NCBI RefSeq assembly: GCF_001936335.1
Contig: NZ_CP018888.1
Span: 930,001 to 994,000, forward strand
From: Amylolactobacillus amylophilus DSM 20533 = JCM 1125
GTDB lineage: Bacteria; Bacillota; Bacilli; Lactobacillales; Lactobacillaceae
Reading direction: 5' to 3'
Length of the DNA stretch: 64,000 nucleotides
Below, piece by piece: positions 17,233-25,291 of this stretch; position 1 is the stretch's first letter; each line of letters starts with the position of its first letter. A program made the position numbers and the translations under genes. The notes under the pieces are model-generated. The model saw only the letters and a program-made list of their open reading frames with translations, ran no database searches and was not told the origin of the DNA.

Positions 17233-17673
17233 ATGAATGCAGGAATAAAAATTGAACGAGAACGTTTGTCTGCAAAAGAATATATAGATTTTCTTAAGCG
17301 TACCGACTTAGGGTCGCAATATCCAAAAGAACGTTTTGAAGAAAGAATATCCCAACTTGTTGACAATGTGTCAATTAGTCTCGTTGCAAGAAATAAGAAC
17401 GGTTTAGTTGTTGGTGTTCTATTTGCTTTGACAGATTTTGTGTATTGGCTTTACGTGACAGATTTAGGCGTTGACAGGGATTATGAAGGGCAAGGGATAG
17501 GCAGAACACTTATGAAGATGTCACATGATATGGCTGGCGGTGAGAAGAATATTGCGGTTTACTTAATTGCGAATGAAAATGCTATTCCATTCTATAAAAA
17601 ACTTGGAATGAAAAAATCAGAAGATGTCATGCAGTATAACCATATTGAATGGACTAATTTCAAAGTAGAGTAA
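17233..17673 (+). CDS. GNAT family N-acetyltransferase
   Basis: Acetyltransferase of 146 residues. The acetyl-CoA motif V-D-R-D-Y-E-G-Q-G-I-G-R-T-L is clear (about residues 78-91), followed by ANENAIPFYKKLGM near the C terminus. GGGAGG precedes the ATG at 17233 (a TTG directly before it is in frame). The gene is more A+T-rich than its neighbours and sits inside the split lipoprotein gene, pointing to recent acquisition. The substrate is not predictable. Confidence 0.85.
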   Translation: MNAGIKIERERLSAKEYIDFLKRTDLGSQYPKERFEERISQLVDNVSISLVARNKNGLVVGVLFALTDFVYWLYVTDLGVDRDYEGQGIGRTLMKMSHDMAGGEKNIAVYLIANENAIPFYKKLGMKKSEDVMQYNHIEWTNFKVE

Positions 17674-17740
17674 CACACGTTAATTTTGGTTACATACAGA
17701 ATGTCTTTCCAAAATTCAAAAGTATAGCAATATCAAAATC

Positions 17741-18112
17741 AAGGTATCGTTCCAACAAGAAGCGGTTGCTGCACCAGTTAAGCAGAAAGAAGCTCCGCAG
17801 CCAAACAGTGATTTCTTACTCAAACAGAGACTTGTGAACTCTGCGATGGGCTACATCGCGTACGAAACCGGCCAAGATCAGCTAACGGGTGGTTATTGGA
17901 ACTATGCTAAACAAGTTTGGGGTGTGACTGATGCCCAGATACTCACCCCGCTTGGCAATGATTCATACCAAATTTTGTCGCAAGGAACGACGAGATACGT
18001 GTTGACAATTGCAGCAACCACGGCAACTGTAGTGGAACACTCTGACTATGACAATACAACAGTGACCATCACGTTGGACAAAAATTCAGCGGCAGTTATT
18101 GCGGTTGAATAA
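17741..18112 (+). pseudogene. Lipoprotein gene, 3' part (C-terminal domain)
   Basis: The frame is open from 17684; lipoprotein-like sequence starts near 17741 with VAAPVKQKEAPQPNSDF and continues into a folded domain (SAMGYIAYETGQDQLTGGYW...NYAKQVWG) ending at 18112. A GTG at 17834 lies within the domain and has no ribosome binding site, so it is unlikely to be a true start. The Lys/Pro/Ala-rich linker matches the composition at the end of the 16624 fragment. Likely not expressed as a functional protein. Confidence 0.6.
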
Positions 18113-18120
18113 AGTAAAGA

Positions 18121-18171
18121 AAAAAAGAGCTTTGAGCACCAGCCACTGCTGACTGTGTCAAAGCTCTTTTT
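18121..18171. terminator. Bidirectional terminator
   Basis: AAAAAAGAGCTTTGA pairs with TCAAAGCTCTTTTT around a 22-base loop; A-run and T-run on either side serve both strands. Confidence 0.85.
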
Positions 18172-18211
18172 CGTCTAATTAATTTACTCATGCATTCTCT
18201 AGAGTGACAGT

Positions 18212-19441
18212 TCACTTGTTTCTGATGGAGAGGCCCTTCAGGTTGCCAATACTCAGCATGACGATGAAGCTCAGGAGGTAGAGTACACTCAGGAAGCCCA
18301 TGACCACAACCAAGTTGTAGAAATCCATTAAAAAGCCGATGGCGACGGATGAGAACCCGCCAATTGCCCGGCCGACGTTCACGATGACGTTATTGGCAGT
18401 CGAACGAATCTCTGTGGGATAGAGGCGACTAATTACCGCGCCGTAGCCGCCAAACATGCCGTTTGAGAAGAAGCCAAGGATTGCGCCCGCAATCAACAGT
18501 GAGATTTCGTTATAAACAAGATTGATGCTGAAAACCGAGAGGGCAGAGGCGATGAGGAAGATACCAAAGGCGCGTCTTGGCCCGAAGAAATCCAGGATAT
18601 GACCGAAAGTCATCATCCCGATGATCATGCCGATGATGGTGGCAATCATCCAAATTGAGGAGCCTGAAACGGACAGGCCCAGCTTCTGTTGCATGATTGA
18701 GGGTAACCAGTTCATCAGGCCAAAGTAGCCTGCAATCTGCACGAAAACCATGAACATCAAAGCACTAGTTTGAAAGGCCAGCTTCGGGGTTCTAAACAAC
18801 GAACCGATGCTAATTTTGACTTTGCTCTCCGCAGGCACAGCTTTAGAGGCGATGAATTCGGGGCTCTCGCTGAGGTGGCGACGAATGAAGTAAGTTAGTG
18901 CAACGGGAATGAGTCCGAGCAGAAATAGGGCTTGCCAACCTAGTTTGGGAATGATGATCGAGGCCATCACGGCTGCGAAAATTGCGCCGATTTGGCCACC
19001 GATCGCCGCAATGGAAGTCATCTTTCCAATCTTTTTGTGATCAAAGCTCTCGGCAATGAGTGTGATGCCAACGCCATACTCACCACCGGCGCCGATACCG
19101 GCGATGAAGCGCATGATGTACAGGAAATAAATATTCTTGGTGAAGTAAATGGCCCCCGTTGCAAGCGCAAAGATGAAGACGGTATATGTAAAGGTCCTCA
19201 CGCGGCCAAACTTATCCGCGATGAGACCAAATAAAATACCACCCGCTAACATTCCGAGATTGGTGATGGACGAGATGAGCCCAGCCTGGGCGCCGCTGAG
19301 GTGTAAATCAGCGATAATTGAGGAAAGCGCGAATGAGAGGAACATGACGTCCATGTTCTCGAGCGCGAATCCTGCCGAGGTTGATGCAATCGTCCACTTC
19401 TGGTTTGTTGACAACGAGTGGTCTGTAACAGTTGTTTCCAT
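18212..19441 (-). CDS. MFS transporter (sugar/aromatic-acid type)
   Basis: Major facilitator protein of 409 residues with about 12 membrane spans. The loop 2-3 motif GLIADKFGRVRTF is present (shown in part), as is RFIAGIGAGGEYG in span 4, which fits the metabolite:H+ symporter/sialate-aromatic acid group. The ATG at 19441 has GGAGG at good spacing; a TTG fifteen bases upstream lies on the ribosome binding site itself and is rejected. It stands alone and divergent from the pyr genes. The substrate is unknown. Confidence 0.88.
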   Translation of the reverse strand: METTVTDHSLSTNQKWTIASTSAGFALENMDVMFLSFALSSIIADLHLSGAQAGLISSITNLGMLAGGILFGLIADKFGRVRTFTYTVFIFALATGAIYFTKNIYFLYIMRFIAGIGAGGEYGVGITLIAESFDHKKIGKMTSIAAIGGQIGAIFAAVMASIIIPKLGWQALFLLGLIPVALTYFIRRHLSESPEFIASKAVPAESKVKISIGSLFRTPKLAFQTSALMFMVFVQIAGYFGLMNWLPSIMQQKLGLSVSGSSIWMIATIIGMIIGMMTFGHILDFFGPRRAFGIFLIASALSVFSINLVYNEISLLIAGAILGFFSNGMFGGYGAVISRLYPTEIRSTANNVIVNVGRAIGGFSSVAIGFLMDFYNLVVVMGFLSVLYLLSFIVMLSIGNLKGLSIRNK

Positions 19442-19632
19442 ATTCAATTCCTCCAAAATGAATGCTCTCTGTCATTCTTTATTTTGCTGGTGTAACTGTG
19501 ATTCATAATCGAACACAATTGTGACATGAATAAATTAAAATTTCAAGTTGAATTTTTCTGAGAAATTATTTGACGAGTGAGAATTTATCGGCTAAGCTAT
19601 TAACCAATATGTAAATTAATATCTTTAAATTT

Positions 19633-19725
19633 AGCCCCGTGAGACTAAGAAGGTATACCGTTATCTCTGCCGTAGTGCAGGGTCAAGTGGACCGTTTTGC
19701 CTTCTCGGGGTGAAACGGTTTTTTT
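19633..19725 (+). promoter_or_regulatory. PyrR-type attenuator leader of pyrFE
   Basis: The segment CCCCGTGAGACTAAGAAGG (19635-19652 region) resembles the PyrR RNA-binding loop. It can pair through AGAAGG/CCTTCT and CCCCG/CGGGG with 19700-19710, which would block the terminator ACCGTTT...AAACGGT + T-run (19691-19725). This is the arrangement of pyrimidine-controlled attenuators in Firmicutes. PyrR itself is not in the window. Confidence 0.82.
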
Positions 19726-19746
19726 ATTTCATCAGGAGGACAAGAT

Positions 19747-20460
19747 ATGCGACCGATATTTATTGCGCTGGATTTCAAAAACCGGACTGAAGTCTGGAAT
19801 TTTCTCGCCGAATTTCCTGAGCTAGATGGATTGGCAGTCAAGGTGGGCATGGAGTTGTTCTATATGGAAGGCCCTGATTTCGTCCGTGAGCTGATTGCCA
19901 GGGGGCTACGCGTCTTTCTGGATTTGAAATTGTATGATATTCCCCATACAGTTGAACAGGCAATGAGCCAGCTAGGTCGACTAGGTGTCTCTTACGTCAC
20001 CGTTCACGGCAGTGGTGGGGCTGAGATGCTCCAGGCAGCTAAGCGGGGACTGGTTAAGGGGAGTCAAGAACTTGGTGTGGTGGGACCGAAACTTCTCGCA
20101 ATCACACAGCTAACCTCCATGAGTGAGCATCAGCTTAAGTCTGAGCAGCTAGTCAATGCCACGATGGCAGAGTCCGTTGTTCATCTAGCACGGCTAGCAT
20201 ACGAGAACGGCGCTGATGGCGTGATTGCTGCCGCCGTTGAGGATGAGTTAATTCACCAAGCAACGAGTAGTGCATTCCTGACGATTAATCCGGGCATCAG
20301 GCTCGAAAACGATGCGCAGGATGATCAGAAACGAGTTGTGACGCCAAGCCAGGCAGTTTCACTTGGTAGCGATGGGATCGTGGTCGGCCGTTCAATCACG
20401 AGCTCAACGAATCCAGTCGCGACATACCAACTAATCAAACAAGAATGGGAGCGAAAATAA
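19747..20460 (+). CDS. pyrF: Orotidine 5'-phosphate decarboxylase
   Basis: Last step of UMP synthesis: OMP to UMP. 237 residues, standard length. The active-site motif FLDLKLYDIPHT is present (Asp-Lys-Asp), as are early FIALDFKN and C-terminal DGIVVGRSIT phosphate-binding motifs. GGAGG stands before the ATG. It is the first gene behind the attenuator and is followed by pyrE after one base. Confidence 0.96.
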   Translation: MRPIFIALDFKNRTEVWNFLAEFPELDGLAVKVGMELFYMEGPDFVRELIARGLRVFLDLKLYDIPHTVEQAMSQLGRLGVSYVTVHGSGGAEMLQAAKRGLVKGSQELGVVGPKLLAITQLTSMSEHQLKSEQLVNATMAESVVHLARLAYENGADGVIAAAVEDELIHQATSSAFLTINPGIRLENDAQDDQKRVVTPSQAVSLGSDGIVVGRSITSSTNPVATYQLIKQEWERK

Positions 20461-20461
20461 A

Positions 20462-21106
20462 ATGAGAGTAGCAACGCAGGTAGCACACGATTTATTACAT
20501 ATTGGGGCTGTGACACTGGAACCGGCCAAGCCGTTTGTTTGGGCAAGTGGTATTAAGGCACCAATCTACACTGATAATCGCCTCATCATCGGCTTTCCAG
20601 AGGAGCGAATGTACATCGCTAACTGTCTCGCAGACTTGATTAAGAGGCGTTATCCGACGGCGACGGTCATTGGTGGTGTGGCTACCGCAGGTATACCACA
20701 CGCGGCACTGGTAGCTGAGCGGCTCAATCTGCCAATGATCTATGTTCGTTCAAAGGCGAAGGATCATGGGACAAATAGCCAAATTGAGGGTAAGCTGAAC
20801 GCAACGGATCAGGTGGTACTAATAGACGATTTGATTTCGACCGGCGGCAGCGTGCTGGCCGCAGCGGAGGTTGTCCAGGCGACCGGGGCCACGGTGGCGG
20901 GTGTTGCAGCTATTTTCACCTATGAGCTACCAGATAGTTTGACCAATTTCACCAACGCCAATATTCGCCTCCAGACACTGACGACATATACTGATTTAAT
21001 TGAGACGGTGAATTCGGAAGGAGATATGAGTGATGCTGATTTGGCTCTAGTCCGCACGTGGAAAGATGATCCTTGGGGTTACGGGCGGGCAGTTAGCGCC
21101 ATTTAG
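20462..21106 (+). CDS. pyrE: Orotate phosphoribosyltransferase
   Basis: Converts orotate and PRPP to OMP. 214 residues. The PRPP-binding motif VVLIDDLISTGGS and the VRSKAKDHGTNSQIEG loop are intact. It is co-transcribed with pyrF. The rest of the pyr operon is not in this window, so pyrFE is a separate unit. Confidence 0.96.
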   Translation: MRVATQVAHDLLHIGAVTLEPAKPFVWASGIKAPIYTDNRLIIGFPEERMYIANCLADLIKRRYPTATVIGGVATAGIPHAALVAERLNLPMIYVRSKAKDHGTNSQIEGKLNATDQVVLIDDLISTGGSVLAAAEVVQATGATVAGVAAIFTYELPDSLTNFTNANIRLQTLTTYTDLIETVNSEGDMSDADLALVRTWKDDPWGYGRAVSAI

Positions 21107-21131
21107 CAACCTCCTGCAAAAATAGCATAAT

Positions 21132-21166
21132 AAAACTCGGACCAATTAGATTGATCCGAGTTTTTG
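21132..21166 (+). terminator. Terminator after pyrE
   Basis: ACTCGGACCAAT and ATTGATCCGAGT pair (one mismatch) and a T-run follows. Confidence 0.88.
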
Positions 21167-21191
21167 TTTTTCCTAGTAACAATTGAACCGA

Positions 21192-21935
21192 TTAGATATT
21201 TAAGACTTTATCCAAGAAACGTTTGGTCTCCGGTGCCTGTGGATGGTCGAAAATTTGCTCTGGATTGCCGTCTTCCTTGATGACGCCATCTTCGAAGAAG
21301 ACGACGCGATCGGCAACTTGCTTGGCAAAGCCCATCTCGTGGGTGACGACGACCATCGTCATTCCGTCGGCGGCTAGTCGCTTCATGACATCAAGTACGT
21401 CACCAACCATTTCTGGGTCGAGAGCACTCGTTGGTTCGTCGAAGAGCATGATGTCTGGTTGCATCGCCAGTGCTCTGGCGATGGCCACCCGTTGCTTCTG
21501 CCCACCAGAGAGTGAGGCTGGTTTTGCATCCGCCTTATCAGCTAAGTCGACAATTTCGAGGTACTTAAACGCCTTTGTTCGAGCCTCTTCCTTCGTGTCC
21601 TTCTTCAGGTCAACGGGAGCCAACATGATGTTTTGTAGGACCGTCAGGTGGGGGAAAAGATTGAAGTGCTGGAACACCATACCGATGTTCTGGCGAACCT
21701 TGTCGATGTTGGTCTTCTTATCGCTGATGTCATAGCCATCAATTACAATTTGGCCACTTGTTGGATCCTCCAACCGGTTTAAACAGCGGAGGAATGTACT
21801 CTTGCCAGAGCCTGAGGGTCCAATCATGCAGACGACCTCACCGTCTTTAATCTCCAGGTCGATACCCTTCAAGACTTTATTCTTGCCGTAATATTTGTGC
21901 AGGTCATTAACCTTAACTTTGATATTATTCTCCAT
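21192..21935 (-). CDS. glnQ: Amino-acid ABC transporter ATPase (GlnQ type)
   Basis: ATPase of 247 residues of the polar amino-acid uptake family. Walker [11 protein letters not shown]-loop, signature LSGGQKQR, Walker [14 protein letters not shown] and switch His (VVVTHEM) are all present. It lies 3 bases behind the fused binding-protein/permease gene, with which it forms a complete importer. Glutamine or glutamate is likely by family, but this is not proven by sequence. Confidence 0.92.
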   Translation of the reverse strand: MENNIKVKVNDLHKYYGKNKVLKGIDLEIKDGEVVCMIGPSGSGKSTFLRCLNRLEDPTSGQIVIDGYDISDKKTNIDKVRQNIGMVFQHFNLFPHLTVLQNIMLAPVDLKKDTKEEARTKAFKYLEIVDLADKADAKPASLSGGQKQRVAIARALAMQPDIMLFDEPTSALDPEMVGDVLDVMKRLAADGMTMVVVTHEMGFAKQVADRVVFFEDGVIKEDGNPEQIFDHPQAPETKRFLDKVLNI

Positions 21936-21938
21936 TGG

Positions 21939-23393
21939 TTAGCGAATCTTCCTTTCAACCAGCTTCGAGAGCCAGGTCAAACTAGTGATGATAATTAGGT
22001 AAATAACGGCAATGATTGCCCAGACATTGAAACCTTCCATGTTTTTGGCGATAATCACCGAACCCGTTTGCGTTAACTCCATCAGGCCAATAGCCGAGAG
22101 GATGGAGGTATCTTTAACTGTAATAATAAATTGGTTCAAGAACGATGGAATCATGAACTTGATGCCCTGTGGTGCAATTACTTTCCAAAGTGTTCTTTGA
22201 TAGGACAAACCGAGGCTCCGTGAGGCCTCCCATTGTCCGATGTCTACCGACTGGAAACCGCCCTTAACGAAGGCACCGATGTATGAGCCCTCATTCAGCG
22301 TGAGTGTGATAATTGCAGCAACGCCCAACGGGATTTTCTGCCCGATGACGTCAGGCAGACCAATATAGATGAAGAACGCGAGGACCATCATTGGTAGCCC
22401 CCGGAAGAGGTAGATGATTGTGCTAGCGATTCCTGGTAGAATCTTGCCTCGCTGAATGCCCAGAACACCAAGTAAGACGCCGAAGATTGTGGCGGTCAAT
22501 ATACCGATAATCGAGATTTTCAACGTCTCCAGAATGGCATTACCGAGCAGGGGCCCGTTCTTCTTGATGAGCCCGAAGATTGTTCTTTCGGATGCCGTAT
22601 CTGTCTTGATGTTTGCGTTATCGCCTAAATATTGGTCGATAATCTCCTGTAGTCGACCAGATTCCTTCATCTTCGCCAGCTCGGCATTGAATTTCTTGAG
22701 AAACTCCTGATTGTGGCCCTTCTTGACCGCAATCGCAATGGGCATCGTATCGGCTGGCTTCGTCACAATCTTTAAATCAAGGCCGTTTCTGATGCCATAA
22801 CGGAGGACGACTTCCTCATCAATTGAACCGTCAATACCGCCGTTCTCCACGTCCTGCCACATTGGATTCGACTCGTTGAAATACTTGATTTTAAAGCCGT
22901 ATTTCTTGTTGATTGATTGGGCGTATTCAGCACCGGTTGTACCAACCTTGACACCGATGTTCTTACCCTTCAAATCTTTAAGAGAGTTAATCTTACTCTT
23001 CTTGTTAACGGCGAGGGCGGCGCCAGCATCGTAAAACGAGTCAGTGAAGTCAAACTTTTCCTTACGTTCCTCGGTCACGCTCATGCCGTTAATCATCAAA
23101 TCCAACTGTCCAGATTGAACTGATTGGATTTGAGCGTTAAAACTCATGATTTTAATATCGTATTTCATGCCGGTGTTCTGCATGATTTCTTTGAAAAGAT
23201 CCATTTCGAAACCATTGTTACCGTCCTCATAGCCACCGTTTTTATCCTCAATTTCGTAGGGCTCAAACGTGTTGCTAGTGCCGACCGTCAATGTTTTGGC
23301 AAAGACTTTCGGGTTCTGCTGGGTGAACAACCCAAATGAAACTATTGCAGTAAAAAGTGCTAGTGTTTGCCAAAATCGGTTAGTTTTGCGCAT
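21939..23393 (-). CDS. glnP: Fused substrate-binding protein/permease of an amino-acid ABC importer
   Basis: 484 residues: signal sequence (1-31), a periplasmic-type binding domain (about 35-260, opening TLTVGTSNTFEPYEI and with the GTTGAEYAQ and PADTMPIA motifs) and a permease domain (about 285-484) with the EAA-like loop EASRSLGLSYQRTLWKVIAPQ (shown in part). Such fusions are the GlnP form of Lactobacillales glutamine/glutamate transporters. GGAAAGAGG precedes the ATG. It is the first gene of a two-gene minus-strand operon. Confidence 0.92.
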   Translation of the reverse strand: MRKTNRFWQTLALFTAIVSFGLFTQQNPKVFAKTLTVGTSNTFEPYEIEDKNGGYEDGNNGFEMDLFKEIMQNTGMKYDIKIMSFNAQIQSVQSGQLDLMINGMSVTEERKEKFDFTDSFYDAGAALAVNKKSKINSLKDLKGKNIGVKVGTTGAEYAQSINKKYGFKIKYFNESNPMWQDVENGGIDGSIDEEVVLRYGIRNGLDLKIVTKPADTMPIAIAVKKGHNQEFLKKFNAELAKMKESGRLQEIIDQYLGDNANIKTDTASERTIFGLIKKNGPLLGNAILETLKISIIGILTATIFGVLLGVLGIQRGKILPGIASTIIYLFRGLPMMVLAFFIYIGLPDVIGQKIPLGVAAIITLTLNEGSYIGAFVKGGFQSVDIGQWEASRSLGLSYQRTLWKVIAPQGIKFMIPSFLNQFIITVKDTSILSAIGLMELTQTGSVIIAKNMEGFNVWAIIAVIYLIIITSLTWLSKLVERKIR

Positions 23394-23510
23394 ATTAATC
23401 CTCTTTCCTTCTAAACCATGGTAACCATTACAACATTTTTAGGGTTATTTTTCCAGAATTTGCGTTAGGAAAGCTGACATGTATCGGATAATTAGTGTTG
23501 TTGCATCAAT

Positions 23511-23571
23511 TTGAAAGAAAATGGAATATTTTGAAAGAAAATGATTGCTTTTAACTTTTTAAGCGTTTACA
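23511..23571 (+). promoter_or_regulatory. Fructose operon control region: direct repeat and cre-like site
   Basis: TTGAAAGAAAATG occurs twice (23511-23523 and 23531-23543), 20 bases apart, i.e. on the same DNA face, as expected for a DeoR-family operator (FruR). Just downstream, TTTAAGCGTTTACA (23558-23571) is a good cre-like site on the opposite strand reading. The first gene, fruR, starts at 23594. Confidence 0.65.
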
Positions 23572-23593
23572 ATTACTCGTGGAGAAATAAAAA

Positions 23594-24352
23594 ATGCTAA
23601 CAGAAAAACGAAAAGACCTCATCGTCAAGCACGTCAACGAGCATGAGATGTGCAGGCTCAGCGAACTTGCTAAATTGACGAATTCATCGGAATCAACCAT
23701 TAGGCGTGATTTGGAAGAACTTGAAAATCTTGGATTGGTTCGCCGCATCCATGGTGGCGTGCGGTCCGTGATTAAACTCGATCAGGATATCAAACAGCAG
23801 GTACGCCAGAGTCTCAATAAGGCGGCGAAGGTGAAATTGGGCAGTTACGTTGCTGGAAAGTATATCCGTTCAAATGATGTTGTGTATCTCGATGCGGGTA
23901 CGACGGTCCAGGAAGTGATTAACTACCTGAAGCCGGAGCAGAATCTGGTGATTGTGACGAACGGGATTGATACAGCAATTACCGCTACTAACCAGGGGTT
24001 AGATACGATTCTCATTGGCGGCCAAATCAAGAACGACACAAGGGCCATTGTTGGTGCTAGCGCCATCGCGCAGATTAATGCCCTGAATTTCTCAGTGGCG
24101 GTCTTGGGTGCAAACGGAATCTCTGAACACGCGGGAATTACTACACCCGACTTGAAGGAGGCCTCTTTGAAAGAGGCTGTAATTGACCGTGCTAAGACAA
24201 GCATCGTGGTGGCTGATGAGAGTAAGATTGGGATTGCTACGTTTGCCAAGTTTGCGGATTTTGCTGATGTTCAATTGGTGACCAACGCGCTCACACCAAC
24301 CAAACGCGCAATTTTACCAAATAAATTAAACTTAGAGGTGGTGCACAAATGA
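23594..24352 (+). CDS. fruR: DeoR-family transcriptional regulator of the fructose operon
   Basis: 252 residues: N-terminal DeoR helix-turn-helix (SELAKLTNSSESTIRRDLEEL, shown in part) with the RRIHGGV motif, then a sugar-phosphate sensing domain with DAGTTVQEV and VVADESKIG. Fructose 1-phosphate is the likely inducer by family. Its stop overlaps the fruK ATG by four bases. It probably controls its own operon through the direct repeat just upstream. Confidence 0.92.
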   Translation: MLTEKRKDLIVKHVNEHEMCRLSELAKLTNSSESTIRRDLEELENLGLVRRIHGGVRSVIKLDQDIKQQVRQSLNKAAKVKLGSYVAGKYIRSNDVVYLDAGTTVQEVINYLKPEQNLVIVTNGIDTAITATNQGLDTILIGGQIKNDTRAIVGASAIAQINALNFSVAVLGANGISEHAGITTPDLKEASLKEAVIDRAKTSIVVADESKIGIATFAKFADFADVQLVTNALTPTKRAILPNKLNLEVVHK

Positions 24353-25263
24353 TTTATACGATTACTGTCAATCCAGCGATTGATTATGTTATCGAGCTGA
24401 CCCAACTGACGCTTGGTGAGGTTAACAGAACGGAGAATTATCATTTCTTGGCTGGTGGCAAGGGAATCAACGTCTCCCAAATTCTAAACCAGCTTGAGCA
24501 AGAGAATACCGCTTGGGGTTTCGTCGGTGGTTTCTCTGGTGGTGAACTAGCTCGGCAAGTTGCTGCCAAAGGGATTACGAGCGACTTTGTGGAGATTAAA
24601 GACCAAACCAGGATCAACGTGAAGCTAAAAGCGGGTCAGGAAACGGAGATTAATGGTGCCGGTCCTGAAATTTCGGCAACCGAAATTGAAGCATTTAAGA
24701 CGAAGCTGCAGAATTTGCAGGAGGGGGACACCGTCGTCATGTCCGGTAGCCTGACGCCAAGTTTGCCTGCTAATTTCTATCAGAGTTTGATTCCGGTGAT
24801 TAAAGAGCGGGGCGCAGAGTTCGTTGTGGACACAACAGGCCAGGCATTGCTTGACACACTAGCCTACGAACCACTAGTCATCAAGCCTAATCATCACGAG
24901 CTGGCGGAATTGTTCACAACAACTTTTGCCAACGATGATGAGCTGGTTGTAGCAGCACGAAAATTACTCGATCGGGGTGCACAGCATGTCTTGATTTCGA
25001 TGGCTGGTGCCGGTGGCTATCTGGTAACACGGGACCATGTATACCATGCGAACGCGGCGAAAGGAACAGTGGTTAACTCGGTCGGTGCTGGCGATTCAAT
25101 GGTTGCCGGTTTCGTCGGGACTTTTGCCAGGACGAAAGATCCGGTTGAGAGCTTCAAGATTGGGATGGCATGTGGTGGTGCCACAACCTTCACCAAGGAC
25201 ATCGCCAATGCGAGCCAAATCGCCGCTATTATTCCACAAATTGAGGTTGTAGAAGTTAGTTAA
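24349..25263 (+). CDS. fruK: 1-phosphofructokinase
   Basis: PfkB-family kinase of 304 residues: fructose 1-phosphate + ATP to fructose 1,6-bisphosphate. The opening TITVNPAIDY, the GGKGINVS motif and the C-terminal VNSVGAGDSMVAGF motif with catalytic Asp are present. AGGTGG precedes the ATG. It sits between fruR and fruA, the classic order. Confidence 0.95.
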   Translation: MIYTITVNPAIDYVIELTQLTLGEVNRTENYHFLAGGKGINVSQILNQLEQENTAWGFVGGFSGGELARQVAAKGITSDFVEIKDQTRINVKLKAGQETEINGAGPEISATEIEAFKTKLQNLQEGDTVVMSGSLTPSLPANFYQSLIPVIKERGAEFVVDTTGQALLDTLAYEPLVIKPNHHELAELFTTTFANDDELVVAARKLLDRGAQHVLISMAGAGGYLVTRDHVYHANAAKGTVVNSVGAGDSMVAGFVGTFARTKDPVESFKIGMACGGATTFTKDIANASQIAAIIPQIEVVEVS

Positions 25264-25291
25264 AATTTAGAGGAAGTTTCGAGGTGTAAAA

